NCBI GenBank assembly: GCA_002433805.1
Contig: DJIW01000056.1
Span: 1-17,538 of the forward strand
Direction: 5' to 3'
Source: Competibacteraceae bacterium UBA6584
GTDB taxonomy: Bacteria > Pseudomonadota > Gammaproteobacteria > Competibacterales > Competibacteraceae
DNA length: 17,538 bases
In this document: positions 1 to 5,598 of the stretch, one piece after another
Layout: each line of letters starts with the position of its first letter
How positions within the stretch are numbered: position 1 is the first letter of the stretch
Program-made: the position numbers and the translations under genes
Notes under the pieces: generated by a model
The model's input: the letters and a program-made list of their open reading frames with translations, nothing else
What the model was told of the DNA's origin: nothing
Databases searched by the model: none

Positions 1-73
1 ATGGGGAATTCCGGCGGGCGGGCCGGTCCTGCGGCGGGCCATATTTTATAATATATTGATAATATTAATTATA
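1..73 (+). promoter_or_regulatory. AT-rich leader with a -10 match before the DUF4239 gene
   Basis: The first 40 bases are GC-rich and hold no recognisable gene; the sequence then switches abruptly to nearly pure A/T from 41 to 75. A perfect TATAAT lies at 47-52, about 22 bases before the ATG at 74. No convincing -35 hexamer sits 17 bases upstream, so this is a candidate promoter only. Any upstream gene is cut off by the window edge. Confidence 0.35.
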
Positions 74-863
74 ATGACGATGAATTTCTTTCAAAAGTTT
101 CATTATGTCGGTTTGTTGGTCATCGGCATCCTCGTCACCTACGCCACGGTCGGCCTGATTTTTTGGTTGATCAATTCGCCGCGCACCCGCGCCATTTTCC
201 AAAATCTGACCAACGTTTCGCCGCAACTGGTCGCGATCATCGGCCTGTTGTTCGGTTTGTACATGGCCTTTTTCGCCAACGACATCTGGAGCATCCGCGA
301 CCGGGCGCAGACCATGATCTTGGAAGAGGCCGACGGCCTGCGCGGCCTGCTTAACGTGGCCGAAAGTTTGCCGGCCGACGCCGGCGCGCCCCTCGCCGCC
401 GACGTTCGCGCCTACATCGACGCGGCGGTGCGCGAATGGCCGTTGTTGGCGCGCGGCGAAAGCAGCGCGCAAGCGCGGGAGTTGTTGCGCCAATTGAGTC
501 GGCTGGCTTTGGGAGAAACGCTGCTGGGCCGGTTGAATTCCGGGCCTCAATTACGCCTTGAGCCAGAATTTGGAAAAAATCCAATCGTCGCGCTATCACC
601 GCTTGGCCTTGAGCCAGCGGCGCGGCGATCCCCTGAAATGGTTTGCGGTCGCGTGTCTCGGCACGCTGACCTTATTGTCGGTGGGTTTGGTGCATTTGGA
701 TAACTGGCGGTCGCAGTTGGCGGCGATGCTGATTTACGCCTCGGCCATTTCGGTCGGGTTCACCGCCGCCTATCTGGAGCGCAGCCCGTTTCAAGCCTTC
801 GTGGTCAGCGCCCGGCCGATTGCCGAACTGCTCGAACCGCCGCCAGCGCCGGAGTGGCGCTAG
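74..863 (+). pseudogene. DUF4239 (bestrophin-like) membrane protein, frameshifted
   Basis: Two consecutive reading frames together make one DUF4239-type protein. From the ATG at 74 or 80 the first frame encodes two N-terminal membrane segments (about residues 10-31 and 48-68 from ATG 80), then a helical soluble stretch containing LLGRLNS. The family-like continuation, beginning GLNYALSQNLEKIQ, is in the next frame from about 543 and runs to TAG at 861-863. It carries two more membrane segments, around KWFAVACLGTLTLLSVG and LAAMLIYASAISVGFTAAYL. Removing one G from the GGG at 542-544 would join the halves as RLNSGLNYALSQ. Left uncorrected, the first frame runs on to 703 with unrelated residues. 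The family's function is not well defined, although the fold resembles bestrophin channels. It could be a real pseudogene or a sequencing or assembly error. The family assignment is from the layout of the membrane segments. Confidence 0.7.
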
Positions 864-885
864 CGAACGGTCGGGTCGCTCGGCG

Positions 886-922
886 CGCCGTCGGCGGAAG
901 CGGCTGCCCGACGGCGATTTTT
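886..922 (+). terminator. Intrinsic terminator after the DUF4239 gene
   Basis: A perfect 9-bp GC-rich stem, CGCCGTCGG (886-894) with CCGACGGCG (908-916), encloses a 13-nt loop and is followed by ATTTTT (917-922). It lies 22 bases past the DUF4239 stop and just before the convergent 3' end of nadA, so it fits termination of rightward transcription. There is no matching T-run on the other strand. Confidence 0.75.
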
Positions 923-927
923 CGATC

Positions 928-2010
928 TCAAGCGTCGTTGTTGCCCAGCACCACGCGCTTGCGCTGCTTGGCGAACTCCAGCAAGCGGCGGATCGGCAGC
1001 GCCGCCCGCTCGCGGATCGCCTCGTCGATATGGATTTCGTTCGCGCCGGTCTCCAAGGCGCGGGCGAGATTGCGCAGGCCGTTCATCGCCATCCAGGGGC
1101 AGTGCGCGCAACTGACGCAAGTGGCGCCCTTGCCGGCGACCGGCGCTTCCAGAAACACCTTGTCGGGCGCGACCTGTTTCATCTTGTGGAACAGGCCGTT
1201 GTCAGTGGCCACGATAAATTTCCTGGCCGGCAATTTCCGGGCGGCCTCGATCAGGCCGGTGGTCGAACCCACAAAATCGGCTTGGGCGATGACCTCCATG
1301 GGCGATTCCGGATGGACCAGCACCTTGGCGTCCGGATGTTCGGCGCGCAGCTTGCGCAACCCTTCGGCCTTGAAGGCTTCATGCACCACGCAGGCGGCTC
1401 CCCACAGCAGCATGTCCGCGCCGGTTTCGTGCTGGATATACGCCCCCAGATGCCGGTCCGGAGCCCAGATCAGCTTTTCCCCGCGCTCGGCCAGATGGCG
1501 CACCAATTCCAGCGCGATGCCGGAGGTGGCCACCCAATCGGAACGCGCCTTCACCGCCGCGCTGGTGTTGGCGTAGACCACCACGGTTCTATCGGAATGT
1601 TGGTCGCAGAAGGCGGCGAATTCATCGGCCGGACAGCCGAGATCCAGCGAGCATTCCGCCTTCAGCTCCGGCATCAGCACCCGCTTTTCGGGATTGAGGA
1701 TCTTGGCGGTTTCACCCATGAAGCGCACGCCCGCCACCACTAGGGTGCTGGATTTGCATTCCGTTCCGAAGCGGGCCATATCCAGCGAATCCGAAACGTA
1801 GCCGCCGGTGGCGTCGGCCAGTTCTTGCAGCTCCGGCGAGGTGTAATAGTGGGCGACCAGGGTCGCGTCTTGCTCGATGAGCAAGCGCTTGATCTTCGCC
1901 GTCAGCGGCTCGCGCTCGGCGGCGTCCAGCGCTTCGACCACGGTCGGCGGCACCTGCGCGGGCGACAGGCGGCGATCCTGCATCACCACGTTGGCAACAA
2001 CGGCATTCAT
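928..2010 (-). CDS. nadA: Quinolinate synthase NadA
   Basis: This enzyme condenses iminoaspartate with dihydroxyacetone phosphate to make quinolinate, the committed step of de novo NAD synthesis, using an oxygen-sensitive [4Fe-4S] cluster in the cytoplasm. The 360-residue protein has the expected length. The three expected cluster cysteines are visible: C120 in KAECSLDLGC, C207 in GAACVVHEAF, and C304 closing CVSCAHC (298-304). All three are offset by exactly +7 from E. coli C113, C200 and C297. Other family motifs include HYYTSPELQELAD, HPESPMEV and GSTTGL. The ATG at 2010 has GGAGAA six bases upstream on the minus strand. The gene lies 30 bases downstream of nrtR in the same direction and is presumably co-transcribed and repressed by NrtR. 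NadB and NadC are not in the window. Confidence 0.97.
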   Translation of the reverse strand: MNAVVANVVMQDRRLSPAQVPPTVVEALDAAEREPLTAKIKRLLIEQDATLVAHYYTSPELQELADATGGYVSDSLDMARFGTECKSSTLVVAGVRFMGETAKILNPEKRVLMPELKAECSLDLGCPADEFAAFCDQHSDRTVVVYANTSAAVKARSDWVATSGIALELVRHLAERGEKLIWAPDRHLGAYIQHETGADMLLWGAACVVHEAFKAEGLRKLRAEHPDAKVLVHPESPMEVIAQADFVGSTTGLIEAARKLPARKFIVATDNGLFHKMKQVAPDKVFLEAPVAGKGATCVSCAHCPWMAMNGLRNLARALETGANEIHIDEAIRERAALPIRRLLEFAKQRKRVVLGNNDA

Positions 2011-2040
2011 GAGCGTTCTCCAGCGACCGGATCGGCCGCG

Positions 2041-2688
2041 TCACTTGATGAAATCAACCTGGCCGGAACGCTTGGCGCGGTAGAGCCGGGCCGGCCGATG
2101 GCCCCCGCGCCGCGCCGCGTCTCCGGTCGCCTCGATGCAGTCCAACGCCAGAATGCGCTTGCGAAAATTGCGCTTGTCCAAAGTCTCGCCCGAGACGATT
2201 TCGTGGACCGCCTGTAATTCGGTCAAGGTAAAACGTTCCGGCATCAGTTGCAGAGCGATGGTGGAGTACGCCAGCTTGGACGCCAGCCGCCGGTGGGCCA
2301 GCGTGACGATTCCAACCGGATCCCGCAGCGAATCCGGCAGCGCCGCCACCGGCGACCAGACCATTTGCCCCCGCCCGTCCGCTGCGGGCTCGTCCGGAAA
2401 CGCGTCCCGGGCCAACAGAGCGTAGTACGCGACCGTCACGGCCAGCTTGCCGGCGGCGGATTCAGATGGGCTGAAGGTGTAAAGCTGTTCCAGATACGCT
2501 TCGTCCAAGCCTGTCTGCTCGGTCAGATGCCGCCTGGCGGCGGCGTCTAAATTCTCGCCCGTTTCCAGCAGCCCCCCAGGCAGTCGCCAGCCGGTCGGCT
2601 CCCTCACCAACAGCGCCTCCAAGCGCTCGGCGCGGATGGCCAGCGGCGCGACTTCAATCCTCAGGTTCAGCGCAATGGAGCCGGTCAT
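2041..2688 (-). CDS. nrtR: NrtR-type Nudix-related transcriptional repressor of NAD genes
   Basis: The 215-residue protein has a Nudix-fold N-terminal half and a winged-helix C-terminal half, the NrtR architecture. The Nudix box region (residues 39-61) keeps G39, E45, R53 and E57, but two metal-binding acidic positions are changed: the box REUxEE reads R53-H54-L55-T56-E57-Q58. This fits a ligand-sensing rather than hydrolytic domain. The C-terminal section (about 145-206), with RFTLTELQAVHEIV, LDKRNFRKRIL and a GG-RPARLYR end, matches the DNA-binding part of the family. NrtR proteins characteristically bind ADP-ribose-type NAD intermediates and repress NAD synthesis or salvage genes. Here it is the first gene of an operon with nadA and has two palindromes just upstream, so it probably autoregulates. 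A plain ADP-ribose pyrophosphatase is less likely given the winged-helix tail and degenerate box. Confidence 0.88.
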   Translation of the reverse strand: MTGSIALNLRIEVAPLAIRAERLEALLVREPTGWRLPGGLLETGENLDAAARRHLTEQTGLDEAYLEQLYTFSPSESAAGKLAVTVAYYALLARDAFPDEPAADGRGQMVWSPVAALPDSLRDPVGIVTLAHRRLASKLAYSTIALQLMPERFTLTELQAVHEIVSGETLDKRNFRKRILALDCIEATGDAARRGGHRPARLYRAKRSGQVDFIK

Positions 2689-2706
2689 CGCCTCGATTCC
2701 GATAAA

Positions 2707-2721
2707 GTGTAAAAATTACAC
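2707..2721. promoter_or_regulatory. Putative NrtR operator, proximal
   Basis: GTGTAAAAATTACAC is a perfect palindrome (GTGTAA-AAA-TTACAC) 19 bases upstream of the nrtR ATG. Its GTGTA...TACAC arms resemble the NrtR-type operators known from proteobacteria. It lies in the gap between nrtR and the divergent hydrolase gene, where the nrtR-nadA promoter must be. Confidence 0.7.
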
Positions 2722-2728
2722 CTTATAT

Positions 2729-2747
2729 TAGTGTCGATTCTACACTA
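2729..2747. promoter_or_regulatory. Putative NrtR operator, distal
   Basis: TAGTGTCGATTCTACACTA has perfect 6-bp arms (TAGTGT and ACACTA) around a 7-base centre. The centres of the two palindromes (2714 and 2738) are 24 bp apart, a little over two helical turns, which suggests two repressor dimers on nearly the same face of the DNA. Both share the GTGT/ACAC core. Confidence 0.65.
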
Positions 2748-2810
2748 TTGCGGGGCCATGACAACTATTTTTCAAAACCGTGAAAACGCGCCATTTGAGG
2801 AAAACCGAAG

Positions 2811-2827
2811 CTAGCGGATTTCGCTAG
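2811..2827. repeat. Short inverted repeat over the hydrolase leader
   Basis: CTAGCG (2811-2816), spacer GATTT, CGCTAG (2822-2827) form a perfect 6-bp inverted repeat. It overlaps TAGAAT (2825-2830), a plausible -10 element for the hydrolase gene, with no clear -35. It could be a small operator or chance. Confidence 0.3.
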
Positions 2828-2873
2828 AATGGCTTTCAGACTAAAACACGGCAATCAGGTACAGGAGCGGTTG

Positions 2874-3521
2874 ATGAATGCAGCGCGGCGGGAATTGGTG
2901 GTCTTGGTGCACGGTTTGTACGTTCACGGTTTGTGGATGGGCCTTCTAGAATCCTGGCTCGACCAAGCAGGCTATGAAACGGTCAATTATTCTTACCCGA
3001 CCATGACCCGGTCTCCTGCGGAAAACGCCGAAGATTTGGAAAAATTGCTCGAACGATTGGAGGCTCCAACCATCCATTTTTTAGCGCATAGCATGGGCGG
3101 ATTGGTGGTGCGGCATTTATTCCATAATTACCCGCATCGGAAACCGGGCCGGGTAGTGACGCTGGGTACGCCGCATCAAGGCAGCTATGCCGCGCAGATC
3201 ATGGACGGCGTCGGGCTGGGGTTCTGCGTGGGTCGGGGTTTGGAAGGCGGTTTGCTGGGCGATGGGCCGTCATGGACCGCGTCCCATCAGCTGGGTTCCA
3301 TCGCCGGCACCTCGAACGTCGGCTTCGGCTTGGTGTTTCCCGGAATGCCGGAACCGTCCGACGGCTTGATCACGGTCGCCGAAACCCAGTTGACCGGCAT
3401 GGCCGACCACATCTGTTTACCGGTTTCCCACATGCAAATGCTGGTCGATCCGACGGCGGTCAATCAAGCGACCGCCTTCTTTGCCACCGGACGGTTTCGC
3501 CACTCCATGCTGGACGCCTAG
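2874..3521 (+). CDS. Lipase-like alpha/beta-hydrolase
   Basis: The 215-residue protein has the short PGAP1/triacylglycerol-lipase-like pattern of the alpha/beta-hydrolase fold. An HG oxyanion motif (13-14, LVVLVHGLYVHG) comes first, then the nucleophile elbow LAHSMGG with Ser73, the strand VVTLGTPHQGS, a probable acid D163 in PSDGLITVAET, and His186 in LPVSHMQML. This gives an ordered Ser-Asp-His triad. No signal peptide is seen, so it is probably cytoplasmic; the substrate is unknown and is likely an ester. The ATG at 2874 is preferred over an in-frame ATG at 2829 because AGGAG (2863-2867) precedes it by six bases, while the upstream ATG overlaps promoter-like sequence. It converges on the LuxR-type gene 38 bases away. 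No functional link to the neighbours can be shown. Confidence 0.88.
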   Translation: MNAARRELVVLVHGLYVHGLWMGLLESWLDQAGYETVNYSYPTMTRSPAENAEDLEKLLERLEAPTIHFLAHSMGGLVVRHLFHNYPHRKPGRVVTLGTPHQGSYAAQIMDGVGLGFCVGRGLEGGLLGDGPSWTASHQLGSIAGTSNVGFGLVFPGMPEPSDGLITVAETQLTGMADHICLPVSHMQMLVDPTAVNQATAFFATGRFRHSMLDA

Positions 3522-3559
3522 CCGGTTTGGCCAGACGCCGCCTTCGCTCGATGGCGGGC

Positions 3560-4402
3560 TTAACAGAGGATTCCGAGCATCGCCGCCCGCGCCACCGCGG
3601 CGGTCTTGTTGGCGGCTCCCAGCTTGATGGTGGCATTGCCGATATGGAAATTGACCGTCCGTTCGGAGATGTGCAGGATCGTTGAGATTTCAGCGGCGGT
3701 TTTGCCTTCGGCGGTCCAGCACAGCACGGCCGTTTCGCGCTTGGACAAACGCGCCTGACTTTCAGGCACCAGCTTGGGCAGCAGCCGCTTCGCCAGCCCC
3801 AGATGCGCGACCTGGGCGAGCCAGGCCATCTGATAGCCTTTCGCCTGTAGTTCGACCTCGGAAAGCGGTTCGCCCGAGCGCGCCAGCGTCAGCATGCCGC
3901 CGATCCCGCTGGCGTCTCGACTGGATTCCGCCCAGCCGAACCGCAGGCCGAACGAGCGAGCCTCCTCCCAAAACTCCGGCGTCGAGGCGAATAGCGCATC
4001 CGACCACACCACCGGCGCGACCGACCGGATGCCGTGTTTCACGGTCGGGTCGATGGCCAGATAACCCGCGTCGCGATAGCGCGTTTGCCACGCGGTCGGA
4101 TAATTGTTGAACAGCACGATCCGGGGCTTGGCCCAGGGAAACGGCAGACGCAATCCGTAAGCGCAATAATCGAAACCCAACTCGCGCCCCATGTCGGCGA
4201 GCGCTTTAAAAAATTGTTGTTCGTGAGGCGTGCCGAGCAGGGCCTGCAATTGCTGCTCCTGCCAGGCGCGCGCGGCCAGGGGCCTCTGATAAGGGATCGC
4301 GTCGTAGGGTAATGGAAATTGGCCGCATCCCGGCGCGCTCAACATCAATTCCGAAGCTTTCAACTTTAGACCACCGCCTGTTGGGTCTGTTATTTGCGCC
4401 AA
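3560..4402 (-). CDS. LuxR-family acyl-homoserine lactone receptor/regulator
   Basis: This 280-residue protein has an N-terminal autoinducer-binding domain (about 50-205) and a C-terminal LuxR-type helix-turn-helix (about 216-275). The ligand-pocket residues W105, Y109, D118, P119 and W133 have exactly the spacing of TraR W57, Y61, D70, P71 and W85, strong evidence for an AHL receptor. The DNA-binding part shows LSKRETAVLCWTAEGKT, EISTILHISERTVNFHI and KLGAANKTAAVARA. It is divergent from the luxI-type gene and most likely activates it through the lux box at 4672. The start is uncertain: the longest form uses TTG at 4402, while an ATG at 4345 (residue 20) has a weak GGAA upstream. Either way the N-terminus is long for the family. 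Dependence on AHL is inferred. Confidence 0.92.
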   Translation of the reverse strand: MAQITDPTGGGLKLKASELMLSAPGCGQFPLPYDAIPYQRPLAARAWQEQQLQALLGTPHEQQFFKALADMGRELGFDYCAYGLRLPFPWAKPRIVLFNNYPTAWQTRYRDAGYLAIDPTVKHGIRSVAPVVWSDALFASTPEFWEEARSFGLRFGWAESSRDASGIGGMLTLARSGEPLSEVELQAKGYQMAWLAQVAHLGLAKRLLPKLVPESQARLSKRETAVLCWTAEGKTAAEISTILHISERTVNFHIGNATIKLGAANKTAAVARAAMLGILC

Positions 4403-4609
4403 GCCTTGAGAAGCTCGCGGATGGCGGTCTGGACTGATCGCGGCGCGGAAGCGGCGCGCGCCCTCGTCGCGGACGTGTCGGGTGTATCGTTATCCTATCG
4501 CTCTAAGCCCGGATTTGAGTCTCGCCGCTGAAACCTTCCAGCTTGCGACAAGTACGGATGCGAGCGCGGATGGAGTCCGATCTGGATCGCCTCACCTCCA
4601 AAAAGAGTA

Positions 4610-4623
4610 GCTAATATATTAGC
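4610..4623. repeat. Perfect 14-bp AT-rich palindrome
   Basis: GCTAATATATTAGC is fully self-complementary and lies at the left edge of the AT-rich block, about 65 bp (centre to centre) upstream of the lux box. It differs in sequence from a lux box, so it may bind a second regulator. It may also be chance in AT-rich DNA. Confidence 0.4.
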
Positions 4624-4671
4624 ACAACAGCAATAAATTCATAACCCAATAAATACTCGTAATATGTGACA

Positions 4672-4691
4672 ACCTGTAACATATAACAGTT
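4672..4691. promoter_or_regulatory. lux box (LuxR-type operator)
   Basis: ACCTGTAACATATAACAGTT is a 20-bp element of the form CTGT-N8-ACAG. Its outer 6-bp arms match as inverted repeats at five of six positions. Size, core and layout match canonical lux boxes. Its centre (4681/4682) is about 31 bases before the -10 hexamer, where a LuxR dimer overlapping the -35 region (centre near -42) is expected. Confidence 0.85.
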
Positions 4692-4712
4692 ATCGGCTTA
4701 CAATAACACTGC

Positions 4713-4718
4713 TAAATT
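4713..4718 (+). promoter_or_regulatory. -10 element of the luxI promoter
   Basis: TAAATT lies 21 bases after the lux box and would place transcription start near 4724-4726, with a leader of about 30 bases to the ATG at 4754. No good -35 hexamer is present; the lux box occupies its place, as in activator-dependent LuxR promoters. Confidence 0.6.
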
Positions 4719-4753
4719 CCAATGCCGGTACCCGGATGTTATTTGGACGCAGT

Positions 4754-5317
4754 ATGCGAATCGTGGCAGGCGTTTCCACGGAAATTCTGGACGACTTGCA
4801 GCTGAAAGTCGCTCGTTACCGGCATGCGGTCTTTGTCGAGCGGCTGGGCTGGAAGCTCCAGACGCGCAACGGTGAAGAACGGGATCAATTCGATCGTTCC
4901 GATACCGTGTATGTCGTCGCGCAAGCTGAAAACGGCGCTATTTTGGGCTGCGCCAGGCTGCTTCCCACCACGCGCCCCTATCTATTAGGCGATGTGTTCT
5001 CACGCCTGTTAAGGGGAATGTCTCCGCCTTGTTCGCCCGAGATCTGGGAGTTGTCGCGGTTCGCGGCGCTGGATTTCGACGGCCCGCCCGCGCCGGCGGC
5101 CGGGTCTTCGGCGGTGGCCGTCGGATTGCTTGAAGCGACTGTGCGCCATGCGGCCGCGCGGGGCGCCAAACGCTTGATCACAATTTCGCCGCTCGGGGTG
5201 GAACGCTTGCTGAAACGGGCCGGTTTCCGATGCCATCGCGCCGGTCCACCGACGGTGATCGACGGCCAGCTGTTCTTCGCGTGTTGGATTGAGGCGGCGC
5301 TGGAGAGTCGGCGATGA
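4754..5317 (+). CDS. LuxI-type acyl-homoserine lactone synthase
   Basis: The enzyme joins the acyl group of an acyl-ACP (or acyl-CoA) to S-adenosylmethionine and lactonises it to an AHL signal. Counting from the ATG at 4754 (187 aa), the family-invariant residues fall almost exactly at LuxI numbering: R23, F27, W33, D44, D47, R68, F82, E99 and R102, within RYRHAVFVERLGW, EERDQFD, GCARLLPTTRP and WELSRFA. This numbering is why I prefer 4754 over the in-frame ATG at 4736, which adds six residues; neither has a strong ribosome-binding site. T143 (LITIS) corresponds to a Thr associated with 3-oxo-AHL synthases such as EsaI, but the product cannot be read reliably. A lux box precedes it, so positive autoinduction is likely. 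Its stop overlaps the ACP start by 4 bp. Confidence 0.94.
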   Translation: MRIVAGVSTEILDDLQLKVARYRHAVFVERLGWKLQTRNGEERDQFDRSDTVYVVAQAENGAILGCARLLPTTRPYLLGDVFSRLLRGMSPPCSPEIWELSRFAALDFDGPPAPAAGSSAVAVGLLEATVRHAAARGAKRLITISPLGVERLLKRAGFRCHRAGPPTVIDGQLFFACWIEAALESRR

Positions 5318-5598
5318 ATCCGGTGTTGCGGGCGCAAATAGAACAGCGCAAAAAGCTGCTGGATAGCCTCAAGGAAGAACTGATCGACCGGCTGCGGTTG
5401 GATTGCCGCGCCGAGGAGATCGACGATGACACCTTCCTGTTCGGCGGCGGGCTCGCGCTCGATTCCATCGCCGCCGCCGATATCATCGTGGGCTTGCAGT
5501 TCCGGTTTGGCGTGCTGCTGTCGGAAGAAAAAATTTTAGCGATGAGCACGATTAACGCGCTGGCGGATTTTTTACAAACGGAAGATGCAATCGCTTGA
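5314..5598 (+). CDS. Acyl carrier protein encoded next to luxI
   Basis: The 94-residue protein has the four-helix ACP pattern. The 4'-phosphopantetheine site is S51 in LALDSIAAADI (the family's DSL motif reads DSI), followed by LQFRFGVLLSEE, matching the acidic helix II/III region. A charged N-terminal helix (residues 1-28) makes it a little longer than housekeeping ACPs of about 78 residues. ATGA at 5314-5317 overlaps the luxI stop, implying translational coupling. It may hold the acyl group used by LuxI, or an intermediate worked on by the downstream SDR and GcvT-fold proteins. The fatty-acid genes that usually flank housekeeping acpP (fabD, fabG, fabF) are absent, so this is probably a specialised ACP. 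Confidence 0.88.
   Translation: MNPVLRAQIEQRKKLLDSLKEELIDRLRLDCRAEEIDDDTFLFGGGLALDSIAAADIIVGLQFRFGVLLSEEKILAMSTINALADFLQTEDAIA

Larger units (their letters stand above)
4403..4753. other. Divergent luxR-luxI intergenic region
   Basis: About 350 bases with no convincing gene separate the LuxR-type and LuxI-type genes. The luxR-proximal half (to about 4600) is GC-rich and featureless to my reading. From about 4600 to 4720 it becomes strongly AT-rich and holds a 14-bp palindrome (4610-4623), a lux box (4672-4691) and a -10 element (4713-4718). No luxR promoter could be assigned. Confidence 0.7.

Noticed and set aside
820..1743. 307-residue plus-strand frame opposite nadA
   Set aside because: It is antisense to a clearly real nadA and has Gly/Arg/His-rich composition with no known motif.
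3522..3559. Possible bidirectional terminator between the hydrolase and the LuxR-type gene
   Set aside because: Short GC arms (CCGCC and GGCGG) are present but there is no T-run on either side.
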